A DNA stretch of 8,254 nucleotides from Bacteroidales bacterium (GTDB lineage: Bacteria > Bacteroidota > Bacteroidia > Bacteroidales > VadinHA17): assembly GCA_003162595.1 (NCBI GenBank), contig PMNJ01000326.1, positions 282-8,535 of the forward strand, read 5' to 3'. The first letter of the stretch is position 1; every line of letters begins with the position of its first letter. The notes under the pieces were generated by a model. The model ran no database searches. It was given only the letters and a program-made list of their open reading frames with translations, and had not been told where the DNA came from. Of the stretch, positions 1-5,475 are shown piece by piece. Both the position numbers and the translations under genes were made by a program.

Positions 1-1442
1 CCGAATTCTTCTACAATATTGATATTCAGTTTTTCAGCCTGTTCCTCAAGGAATGATCCTGTACCGGCAGCACATACCTTATTCATTTCAAAATCAACCA
101 CGACACCATTCTCAATGCTGATATATTTTGAATCCTGACCGCCAATTTCGAATATAGTATCAACTGTGGGATCATAGTCGATTGCAGCAGTTGCCTGTGC
201 AGTAATTTCATTTACAATATTATCTGCACCAATAAAATCGCCGGTGAGGTATCGCCCCGAACCAGTAGTACCGGCTCCCAGAACAATAATATCTTCGCCG
301 ACCTCATCATAAATTTCACTCAACCCTTTCCTGATGGCTTCTAAAGGCTTGCCGGCAGTTGGCAGATAACGTCTTGCTACCACCCGGTGCATTTCATCTA
401 TTAGAACCACATTTGTACTTAGAGAACCAATGTCTAATCCCAGGTAAACGCCCACTTTGTCTTTTCCGTTTTTTACAAAATTGACCTCTTTTCTATACTC
501 AGCCAAAGATTCCTTAAGAGGAGGGAGGCTTACAAACTCCGTTGCCGTACCGTTGAGATATTCTTCAAGTTTTGAAATGCCAGAAAAGTGATTCATATTC
601 AGCTTATTGGTGCGTGCATAAAACACAGCGCCTATTGCACCCATAGCCGAATGATGTGTCGGGATTATAAGTTCACAGTCAACAAGGTTTAGAGTCTCCC
701 TGAAAGCCCTGACCATCCCTGTATTCGCTGCAACTCCTCCGGAAAAGACGACAGGTTTTCTGATCTCTTTACTTCTGGCAACATTACTGCGAAAGTTTCT
801 GGCTAATGCAAAACATAATCCTGCTACAATATCATGCAGGGGTGTTGCTATTTGCTGATGATGGATCATATCGCTTTTTGCAAAAACACTGCAACGGCCT
901 GCTATCCTTGGAGGATTATCCGATTTTAGAGCCATCAGACCAAATTCGTTTTCGATAGGAACACCTATCCTTCTTGCCTGTTGGTCAAGGAATGACCCTG
1001 TCCCTGCAGCACATATGCTATTCATTTCGAAATCAACCAGCCGAGAGTGTCCGTTTTCTGGATTTTTCTCCAGAATTATAAGTTTAGAATCCTCTCCACC
1101 TATTTCAATAACAGTTCTTGCCTCAGGATACAATATTCCTGTTGATGTTGCCTGTGCAATTATTTCGTTGACAAAAACTCCTCCGATAAGCTCGATAGCG
1201 AGCTTCCCTCCCGTACCTGTAACAGCAATTCCTTTAATTGTTTCGGAAGAGTATTTTCCTATAACAGAGGATAACCTGTCTTTCAGAACATTAAAGGGCC
1301 TTCCATGAACATAATCATAATACTCTTCCAAAATATTATTATTTGCATCAAGGATGACAGTATTCAGCGAGACGGACCCAATATCAAATCCCACATAATA
1401 ATCATTAGAAGACGATCCGGTGGGGAATGATTCAGGAGCCAT
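1..1442 (-). CDS. Tandem-ASKHA acyl-CoA dehydratase activase-type protein (BadF/BadG/BcrA/BcrD family), N-terminal part
   Basis: The gene runs off the left edge, so only the first 480 residues are visible and no stop is seen. Two ASKHA ATPase modules lie in tandem. Module one has DIGS at 20-23, EIGGEDSK at 113-120, CAAGTGSF at 144-151 and AGRCSVFAKSD at 181-191, then FSGGVAAN near 233-240. Module two starts near 331 with DIGS at 337-340, EIGGQDSK at 432-439 and CAAGTGSF at 457-464. In HgdC/BcrA-type activators the Cys of CAAGTG and the Cys of RC-VF ligate a [4Fe-4S] cluster at the dimer interface; C144 and C184 fit, and the second copy's first Cys is C457. Such proteins couple ATP hydrolysis to low-potential electron transfer. 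In anaerobes, tandem forms are usually about 1,400 residues, with a dehydratase-like C-terminal half (inferred here, outside the window). The true substrate is unknown. The ATG at 1442 sits about 50 nt from a good promoter and has no Shine-Dalgarno sequence. Confidence 0.9.
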   Translation of the reverse strand, partial: MAPESFPTGSSSNDYYVGFDIGSVSLNTVILDANNNILEEYYDYVHGRPFNVLKDRLSSVIGKYSSETIKGIAVTGTGGKLAIELIGGVFVNEIIAQATSTGILYPEARTVIEIGGEDSKLIILEKNPENGHSRLVDFEMNSICAAGTGSFLDQQARRIGVPIENEFGLMALKSDNPPRIAGRCSVFAKSDMIHHQQIATPLHDIVAGLCFALARNFRSNVARSKEIRKPVVFSGGVAANTGMVRAFRETLNLVDCELIIPTHHSAMGAIGAVFYARTNKLNMNHFSGISKLEEYLNGTATEFVSLPPLKESLAEYRKEVNFVKNGKDKVGVYLGLDIGSLSTNVVLIDEMHRVVARRYLPTAGKPLEAIRKGLSEIYDEVGEDIIVLGAGTTGSGRYLTGDFIGADNIVNEITAQATAAIDYDPTVDTIFEIGGQDSKYISIENGVVVDFEMNKVCAAGTGSFLEEQAEKLNINIVEEF

Positions 1443-1499
1443 AAAAAGAGGTATTGATCAGGTTAAAAAAGATTCAGTTTGAACAGAATACTTAGGATT

Positions 1500-1530
1500 C
1501 AAATATATTAAAATCCGTAGTAAGAATCAA
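1500..1530 (-). promoter_or_regulatory. Bacteroidota-type promoter of the activase gene
   Basis: On the minus strand TATATTTG (1507-1500) matches the Bacteroidota -7 element TAnnTTTG exactly. A TTG (1530-1528) lies 20 bp upstream as the -33 element, which is within the usual spacing. Transcription would start near 1495, giving a leader of about 50 nt before the ATG at 1442. The same TATATTTG octamer occurs in front of the histidine kinase gene. Confidence 0.6.
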
Positions 1531-1547
1531 TCTAAATAAATGCAATT

Positions 1548-1561
1548 ATGATATATATCAT
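1548..1561. promoter_or_regulatory. 14-bp perfect palindrome, FNR/CRP-like operator candidate
   Basis: ATGATATATATCAT is a perfect palindrome with the TGAT-N4-ATCA core of FNR/CRP-family sites (FNR consensus TTGAT-N4-ATCAA). Its centre at 1554.5 is about 60 bp upstream of the predicted activase start site, the usual place of a class I activator site. The core spacer is only A and T, so chance occurrence in AT-rich DNA is possible. Confidence 0.35.
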
Positions 1562-1648
1562 CTATTTATATAGTATAACATGTTCAATGTCAGATATATT
1601 AATTTAAGAATATTACATAAATAGAATATTATAATTATAAATTATTAT

Positions 1649-1681
1649 ATTTTCAAATTAACTCATTTTCAAATTTTCAAA
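1649..1681. repeat. Three copies of ATTTTCAAA
   Basis: The 9-mer ATTTTCAAA occurs at 1649-1657, 1665-1673 and 1673-1681, the last two sharing one base. It reads TTTGAAAAT on the minus strand, towards the activase gene. The copies are 16 and 8 bp apart. It may be only low-complexity AT-rich DNA, but the exact repetition upstream of a regulated gene is worth recording. Confidence 0.4.
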
Positions 1682-1727
1682 ATCCCTCTTTTAAACCCAT
1701 TCCTCCTTAAGCAAATCCCGTTGATTC

Positions 1728-1790
1728 CTATGCAAATTTTTTTTTGCCATTTATTACCTGCAAAGCACCTTCGCGGCAGTTTGGAACACA
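1728..1790 (-). pseudogene. Possible C-terminal remnant of a 4Fe-4S ferredoxin-type gene
   Basis: Read on the minus strand this gives CVPNC-R-EGALQVINGKKKFA and then a TAG stop. It resembles the end of a ferredoxin cluster motif, CxxCxxCxxxCP-EGALxVINGK. Compared with that pattern, the last two cysteines survive, while the positions of the first two read Gly and Ser, and the expected Pro after the last Cys is Arg. Upstream the frame is open into the kinase gene in a different phase, with no start codon or further ferredoxin similarity. The simplest reading is a decayed fragment left by rearrangement, not a working gene. The match is short and judged by eye. Confidence 0.35.
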
Positions 1791-1849
1791 CTGACTACTC
1801 CCAGATCCTCTCTGAGAAAATAAAATTCCTGAAATTAAAAACGATAAAG

Positions 1850-1868
1850 AGTAAACTGAAAATTTACT
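1850..1868 (-). terminator. Weak hairpin after the histidine kinase gene
   Basis: Just after the kinase stop, AGTAAA and TTTACT form a perfect 6-bp stem with a 7-nt loop on the minus strand, followed by a T-rich run (CTTTATCGTTTTTAATTT). The stem is mostly A-T pairs, so it would be a weak intrinsic terminator at best. Confidence 0.35.
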
Positions 1869-1870
1869 GA

Positions 1871-3958
1871 TTATTTTTCCATTACCGGTAATGTAGATCC
1901 TTTTGCCAACGGAAGGGTAATTATAAAGCAGGTACCCTCACCTTCCTTACTTTCAACAACGATTATGCCATTATTTATTTTCACTAATTCGTAGCAGAGC
2001 TTTAGTCCTAATCCAGTTCCTTTCTCATTTTCAGTGCCTGGTGTACTCTCAATTTCTGTTGTTGTAAAAAGATATTTTTGCTTCGTTTCAGGAATACCCA
2101 TTCCATTGTCGCATATCTTCAGCATTATACATTCGCCATTCTGTGTTTTGTCCTTAAGGAGGATGCTTATTCTTCCTCCGCGGTGTGTATATTTTACCGC
2201 ATTTGACAACAGATTTCTTATTATTATATCAAGCAGATCTTTATCAAAGAATGCAAATGAATTTCCAACCTGAGTGAAATTAACCGAGATTTCCTTTTTG
2301 TCGGAAGTTTCTTTAAATATGCTGAGGTTTGTGAGTATAATATCCGCAAGATCGCGCTTCTCAGGAGAAAATTTTATTTTATCCTCCTGATCTCTGCCCC
2401 ATACAAGCATATTCTCCAGCAGACTTATGACAAGTTGTGCATACTGTATACTTGAGTTGGCAAAGGTATCGTATTTCTCTTTATACTCTTTCTCCTTAAG
2501 AAGATTGAGCATGTAGAGGATATTCACCACGGGACTTCTAAGGTCGTGTGCGATTACAGAAAAGATCCTGTTTTTAAGTTGAATTGTATCAGATAACTGT
2601 TTGTTTTGCAGAGCAATCATCGTGTTTTGCTTTTCAATTTCTTCATTCCTGTTTTTCAGCTCCTGAGTTCTTTCATTAACAAGCAGTTCGAGGTTCCGAT
2701 TTACAAAGGCCAGCTCATTCTGCAGTTTTTCCTTTTCAAGAAATGCATTTATCCATTTATATAATAATATAGCTGCCTGTACGAATACAAAAAGAACAAT
2801 GATATACGTAAGTGAATATCCTATGGTGGTCGATTTCCCAAGTGATACTCTCATGTCATGCAATCCCCCCACTAACAGGAGAATGAAAGCTAAAAAATAA
2901 GCAATGTCCAGGGCATTTTTCTTCAATAATCCCATGAAGCTCATAAACAAAAGATAAGAGATGACCAGTATCATAGAGGGATAGAACACAATTGTCGAGT
3001 AACTGAAGATCTTAACAGGAAGAAAAAGTGTCATTATGAATGCAAGAGAGAAAATTATTGTAAGAAACCAGGCAATTAATCTGAATAATTTCGAAGGATA
3101 GAGATTCATAACATACCAGACCAATCCGATGAGGGTGAGAAAAAGCCCCAGGTATTCAAATCTGACAACCCAGATCCATTCCATGTTGACCAGGTTGAGA
3201 ATAAGATAATGGGACGTAAAAAGTGGTCTGATTGCCAGACAAATAGTTGTCATGCTGAAAAAAGCCATTATCTTTTCCTTGGGTGAAATAATGAAAAAGA
3301 ACAGGAAGAGAAGTGAGAATCCTAGAAGCAGGCTCATTACAGACCATTCTACGGCCCAGCTGTTAGCCAGTTGTTTCTGTACATCACTGAATGTTCCTAA
3401 CTTGACGGGCAACCAGAACCCACCACGCCGATGGTCATAATTAGAAACATTTATTATTATTTTCATTGAATCCGATTCCGGAATAATCCTGAAAAAGTTT
3501 CTTTTGTATTCGGGTTTTGTTTCTTCTGATGACTTTCCGGGAGTCCCGTTTCCACCAAGATATTTCCCGTCGAGGTAAATATCGTAAGAGGAATCAAAAA
3601 CAGGAAGATCAATAGCCAGTGGCTTTTTAAATCCCTTTGGAAATAGTACTGTTAACCGGTAAGTTGCATAACCAAATTTTTCAGTTTTTACCGATTCAGG
3701 CGGGTAATCTGTCCAGTAAGATGGCACATTACCGTAATAATCAGGTTTATAATTCCCTGTAACAAAATCATTTGGACGCAACATCTTTTTCCAGTAAAAC
3801 TCCCATGCTCCGTTGAGCTTAATAATAAAATGATCGGCATAACTGAGTTTCCGAAGATCAAGAATTCCCTTGACCGCTAGCGGAGAAGACTCTTTTGCAT
3901 CAAGGGTAATTGTAAAAAGAAGAAACAGAAGAAATAAGCAGATTGTCCTTATTCTCAT
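1871..3958 (-). CDS. Membrane sensor histidine kinase with 7TMR-DISM-type input region
   Basis: The 695-residue protein begins with a signal peptide (about 1-21). A periplasmic region of about 25-195 contains LNGAWEFYWKKML (48-60), typical of 7TMR-DISM sensory domains with a galactose-binding-like fold. About seven hydrophobic segments follow between 202 and 401, then a likely coiled coil (405-460). The kinase core has the H box IAHDLRSP with phospho-acceptor H471, N box RNLLSNAVKY (N582, N586), G1 CDNGMGIP (D617) and G2 GTGLGLKL (647-654). The protein ends soon after, with no receiver or DNA-binding domain, and no response regulator is in the window, so it is an orphan kinase here. It would bind a periplasmic ligand and pass phosphate to an unlinked regulator. 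It is divergent from the hydroxyproline dehydratase genes, which makes a regulatory link possible but unproven. The ligand is unknown. The ATG at 3958 precedes a clean signal peptide. Confidence 0.93.
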   Translation of the reverse strand: MRIRTICLFLLFLLFTITLDAKESSPLAVKGILDLRKLSYADHFIIKLNGAWEFYWKKMLRPNDFVTGNYKPDYYGNVPSYWTDYPPESVKTEKFGYATYRLTVLFPKGFKKPLAIDLPVFDSSYDIYLDGKYLGGNGTPGKSSEETKPEYKRNFFRIIPESDSMKIIINVSNYDHRRGGFWLPVKLGTFSDVQKQLANSWAVEWSVMSLLLGFSLLFLFFFIISPKEKIMAFFSMTTICLAIRPLFTSHYLILNLVNMEWIWVVRFEYLGLFLTLIGLVWYVMNLYPSKLFRLIAWFLTIIFSLAFIMTLFLPVKIFSYSTIVFYPSMILVISYLLFMSFMGLLKKNALDIAYFLAFILLLVGGLHDMRVSLGKSTTIGYSLTYIIVLFVFVQAAILLYKWINAFLEKEKLQNELAFVNRNLELLVNERTQELKNRNEEIEKQNTMIALQNKQLSDTIQLKNRIFSVIAHDLRSPVVNILYMLNLLKEKEYKEKYDTFANSSIQYAQLVISLLENMLVWGRDQEDKIKFSPEKRDLADIILTNLSIFKETSDKKEISVNFTQVGNSFAFFDKDLLDIIIRNLLSNAVKYTHRGGRISILLKDKTQNGECIMLKICDNGMGIPETKQKYLFTTTEIESTPGTENEKGTGLGLKLCYELVKINNGIIVVESKEGEGTCFIITLPLAKGSTLPVMEK

Positions 3959-3984
3959 CTCAAATTGGCGAAAGGTTAAGAATA

Positions 3985-3992
3985 CAAATATA
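3985..3992 (-). promoter_or_regulatory. -7 promoter element of the histidine kinase gene
   Basis: TATATTTG on the minus strand is an exact TAnnTTTG match 26 bp upstream of the kinase ATG, identical to the octamer before the activase gene. The nearest full TTTG upstream is only 15 bp away. A TTTC 22 bp upstream, inside the near arm of the 4015-4038 palindrome, could serve as the -33 element. The leader would be about 20 nt. Confidence 0.5.
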
Positions 3993-4014
3993 AATCTTTA
4001 ATTATAACAAATAA

Positions 4015-4038
4015 GAAAGACACCGGGCGGTGTCTTTC
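4015..4038 (-). terminator. Strong hairpin, terminator-like on the minus strand
   Basis: GAAAGACACC and GGTGTCTTTC form a perfect 10-bp stem with a 4-nt loop. On the minus strand it is followed by T-rich sequence (TTATTTGTTAT), the shape of an intrinsic terminator; on the plus strand the following bases are not T-rich. It lies just upstream of the kinase promoter, yet no long minus-strand gene feeds into it. It may end a small RNA or peptide transcript, be a relic, or act as an operator overlapping the kinase -33 region. Confidence 0.5.
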
Positions 4039-4109
4039 CTCAATTAACCTAAACCTGATCGTTGAAGTCGCCGAATGGCGATTGTAGAGAAATTAAAATT
4101 ATTGTTAAA

Positions 4110-4184
4110 TTATTCTTTTCTTAGTTGCTTATATATAACAAATGAACTATTCAAAATGTTTATTTTTTTTGTTTTTGTTTCCAT
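4110..4184 (-). CDS. Possible 24-residue peptide frame
   Basis: A minus-strand ATG at 4184 opens a lysine-rich 24-codon frame (METKTKKIN at the start, YKQLRKE at the end) closed by TAA at 4112-4110. It lies 72 nt before the terminator-like hairpin at 4015-4038, and a minus-strand TATGTTTG (4335-4328) matches the -7 consensus about 145 bp upstream. No ribosome site is visible and no family is recognised. A chance frame in AT-rich DNA is the default view. Confidence 0.13.
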   Translation of the reverse strand: METKTKKINILNSSFVIYKQLRKE

Positions 4185-4285
4185 TCTATATATAGACGTT
4201 TGACAGCGATAATTGTTGCATGGTTTTTTGTTAATGATTTGTTAATCATTTGTTAAATTTTCGTAGATATCACATATATAAGCAA
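4125..4285. repeat. 12-bp perfect inverted repeat
   Basis: TTGCTTATATAT (4125-4136) and ATATATAAGCAA (4274-4285) are exact reverse complements 137 bp apart. They bracket the 11-bp tandem repeat. Paired sites for one DNA-binding protein or arms of a large stem are possible; there is no transposase or target duplication to suggest a mobile element. Confidence 0.5.
4227..4259. repeat. Three 11-bp direct repeats TTTGTTAATNA
   Basis: TTTGTTAATGA (4227-4237), TTTGTTAATCA (4238-4248) and TTTGTTAAATT (4249-4259) follow one another without gaps, about one helical turn apart. The core TTGTTAAATT recurs at 4102-4111. Inside the array AATGAT (4233-4238) and ATCATT (4245-4250) also form an inverted pair with a 6-bp spacer. 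This looks like clustered binding sites in the shared control region of the kinase and hyp genes. Confidence 0.55.
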
Positions 4286-4540
4286 TTAAGATAAAGAAAT
4301 ACTTGAGTTGGATTTGAAATAATCCGGCAAACATAGTTAATTCCTGAATTCTATTTAATTATAATTTTTTATGCTCATCAGAAATATTTAACTTGCACGC
4401 ATCAGAGATTTAAAATGATTGCAAAACTCAGATATCGTTTTATGATGCAACGCCTTGGCAAAAGGTTATATTGTTGCCTGATGTTCTACAATTTCTGATC
4501 TGTTTTCACTTCGGAATTTTCTGGATAAATAATTTCTGAT

Positions 4541-4590
4541 TATCTCCATTCATTTCCATTTATTTCCACTTATTTCTACCAATTTCCTTT
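4541..4590 (+). repeat. 10-bp-periodic pyrimidine-rich repeat before the activase-gene start
   Basis: Five successive decamers align without gaps: TATCTCCATT, CATTTCCATT, TATTTCCACT, TATTTCTACC and AATTTCCTTT, with a possible weaker unit AATTTCTGAT just before. The common form is (T/C)ATTTCCA(T/C)T. The array ends 2 bp before the ATG at 4593, so it fills the translation initiation region of the radical-SAM gene, which has no Shine-Dalgarno sequence. The strand is purine-poor, so an unstructured leader is likely. Confidence 0.6.
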
Positions 4591-4592
4591 TT

Positions 4593-5393
4593 ATGAAAGG
4601 ACTAATTTTCAGCGTTAAACGATATTCGATCTACGATGGTCCGGGGATCAGAGTGACTTTTTTCATGAAGGGATGCCCCCTGAACTGCCTATGGTGCCAT
4701 AATCCGGAAGGTATATCTCCATTTCCCACTACTGTTATGCAGACTAACAAGGTTGGAGAGCGAGAATTCAGTAAAAACGAGGAGGTAGGGAAATATTATT
4801 CTATTGATTCTATTCTTGAAATTCTTGATCAGGAGAAAGTTTTTATTAATCAATCAAAAGGCGGCGTCACATTCTCAGGAGGCGAACCAATGCTTCAGTT
4901 TGAATTTCTTCTTGAAGCATTAAAATCTAGTAAAAAAAGTGGATATCATACCGCAGTCGACACTTCAGGATATTCATTGGCAGAAAATTACCAGTCAATA
5001 ATTCCTTACACTGACCTTTTTCTTTTCGATATAAAACATCTTGATGAGGCCAAACATATTGAATCTACAGGAGTATCAAACATCAGAATTCTTGATAATT
5101 ACAGACTTCTGATGGAAAGTGGCAAAGATATAATGGTGAGAATTCCTGTAATCCCGGGTTTTAATGATGATCCTGATTATCTTGAAAAGTTGAGACAATT
5201 TATTATTTTATCAAAAAACGACTCGCTGAAAAAGATCAATCTTCTGCCTTTCCATAAAATAGGATCCTCAAAATATAAAAAATTCAATATTCCATACCGG
5301 ATGGGCAATACAGAACCACCCGATAAAGAAAAAATGAAGAAGATGAAGGAGTTTTTTATGGAAACAGGAGTTAAAGTTAAAATTGGTGGGTGA
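4593..5393 (+). CDS. Glycyl-radical-enzyme activating enzyme, radical SAM (HypD activase)
   Basis: This 266-residue radical-SAM protein would reductively cleave S-adenosylmethionine and install the glycyl radical on the adjacent dehydratase. It shows YDGPGIRVTFFMKGC, then CPLNCLWC, giving the CX3CX2C cluster ligands C28, C32 and C35. It also has GGVTFSGGEP (90-99, SAM contact), DTSGY (123-127), FLFDIKHLD (143-151), VRIPVIPGFND (182-192) and LLPFHKIGSSKY (217-228), all usual for GRE activases. These three are the only cysteines in the protein. The stretch between 40 and 70, where most non-PFL activases carry a two-cluster ferredoxin insert, is short and cysteine-free, so the architecture resembles PFL-activase. 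The gene is 82 bp upstream of the GRE gene and probably co-transcribed with it. The ATG at 4593 gives the normal short N-terminus before the IFSVKRYSIYDGPG segment. Confidence 0.93.
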   Translation: MKGLIFSVKRYSIYDGPGIRVTFFMKGCPLNCLWCHNPEGISPFPTTVMQTNKVGEREFSKNEEVGKYYSIDSILEILDQEKVFINQSKGGVTFSGGEPMLQFEFLLEALKSSKKSGYHTAVDTSGYSLAENYQSIIPYTDLFLFDIKHLDEAKHIESTGVSNIRILDNYRLLMESGKDIMVRIPVIPGFNDDPDYLEKLRQFIILSKNDSLKKINLLPFHKIGSSKYKKFNIPYRMGNTEPPDKEKMKKMKEFFMETGVKVKIGG

Positions 5394-5402
5394 GAAAATG
5401 TT

Positions 5403-5428
5403 TAGGAACATTGCATGCAAGGTTCCTA
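5403..5428. promoter_or_regulatory. 26-bp near-perfect palindrome between the activase and dehydratase genes
   Basis: Arms TAGGAAC (5403-5409) and GTTCCTA (5422-5428) flank the perfect 10-bp palindrome TTGCATGCAA (5411-5420); only the pair at 5410/5421 breaks the symmetry. It starts 9 bp after the activase stop and ends 47 bp before the dehydratase ATG. In RNA it would form a stem that could protect or partly end the transcript; in DNA it has the form of a dimer operator. No T-run follows directly, so a plain terminator is less likely. Confidence 0.55.
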
Positions 5429-5475
5429 TACATATACAGTCAAACTGTTCTTTTTAGAAAATCTTATTTACTATT

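Larger units (their letters stand above)
1443..1870. other. Intergenic region between activase and histidine kinase genes
   Basis: This 428-bp stretch holds no intact gene. From right to left on the minus strand it contains a weak hairpin after the kinase stop, a short ferredoxin-like remnant (1728-1790), a run of nine T (plus strand, 1737-1745), a GGAGG followed at once by an ATG that opens only a seven-codon frame (near 1690-1710), three copies of ATTTTCAAA, a very AT-rich tract (about 1540-1650) with the FNR-like palindrome, and the activase promoter. The kinase and activase point the same way, but the promoter in between suggests separate transcription. Confidence 0.6.
3959..4592. other. 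634-bp divergent regulatory region between kinase and hyp genes
   Basis: No protein of normal size is encoded here. It contains the kinase promoter, the hairpin at 4015-4038, a second small hairpin (TCGCC and GGCGA, 4068-4081), a 24-codon minus-strand frame, the inverted and tandem repeats listed separately, and the 10-bp-periodic tract before the plus-strand gene. No exact plus-strand TAnnTTTG was found. The nearest candidates are TAAATTTT (4254-4261, with a TTTG 23 bp upstream) and TAATTTTT (4362-4369), so the hyp promoter cannot be placed. Between about 4290 and 4530 only short, weak inverted repeats are seen, such as GCAAC (4447-4451) with GTTGC (4473-4477). Confidence 0.55.

Noticed and set aside
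1015..1308. 97-codon plus-strand frame
   Set aside because: It is antisense to the conserved activase gene; its length comes from the codon pattern of the real minus-strand gene.
1690..1710. Strong GGAGG followed by ATG on the minus strand
   Set aside because: The ATG follows almost without spacing and opens only seven codons, so it does not mark a gene.
3156..3440. Short frames inside the kinase gene (minus 3156-3347, plus 3252-3440)
   Set aside because: They overlap the start of the transmembrane region of a complete kinase in other frames, with no independent evidence.
4125..4285. Inverted repeats as ends of an insertion sequence or CRISPR-like repeats
   Set aside because: There is no transposase, no target duplication and no repeat-spacer pattern; the interval is only 161 bp.
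4290..4530. A riboswitch or attenuator upstream of the activase gene
   Set aside because: Only short, AT-rich inverted repeats are present and no known riboswitch core or terminator/antiterminator pair could be recognised.
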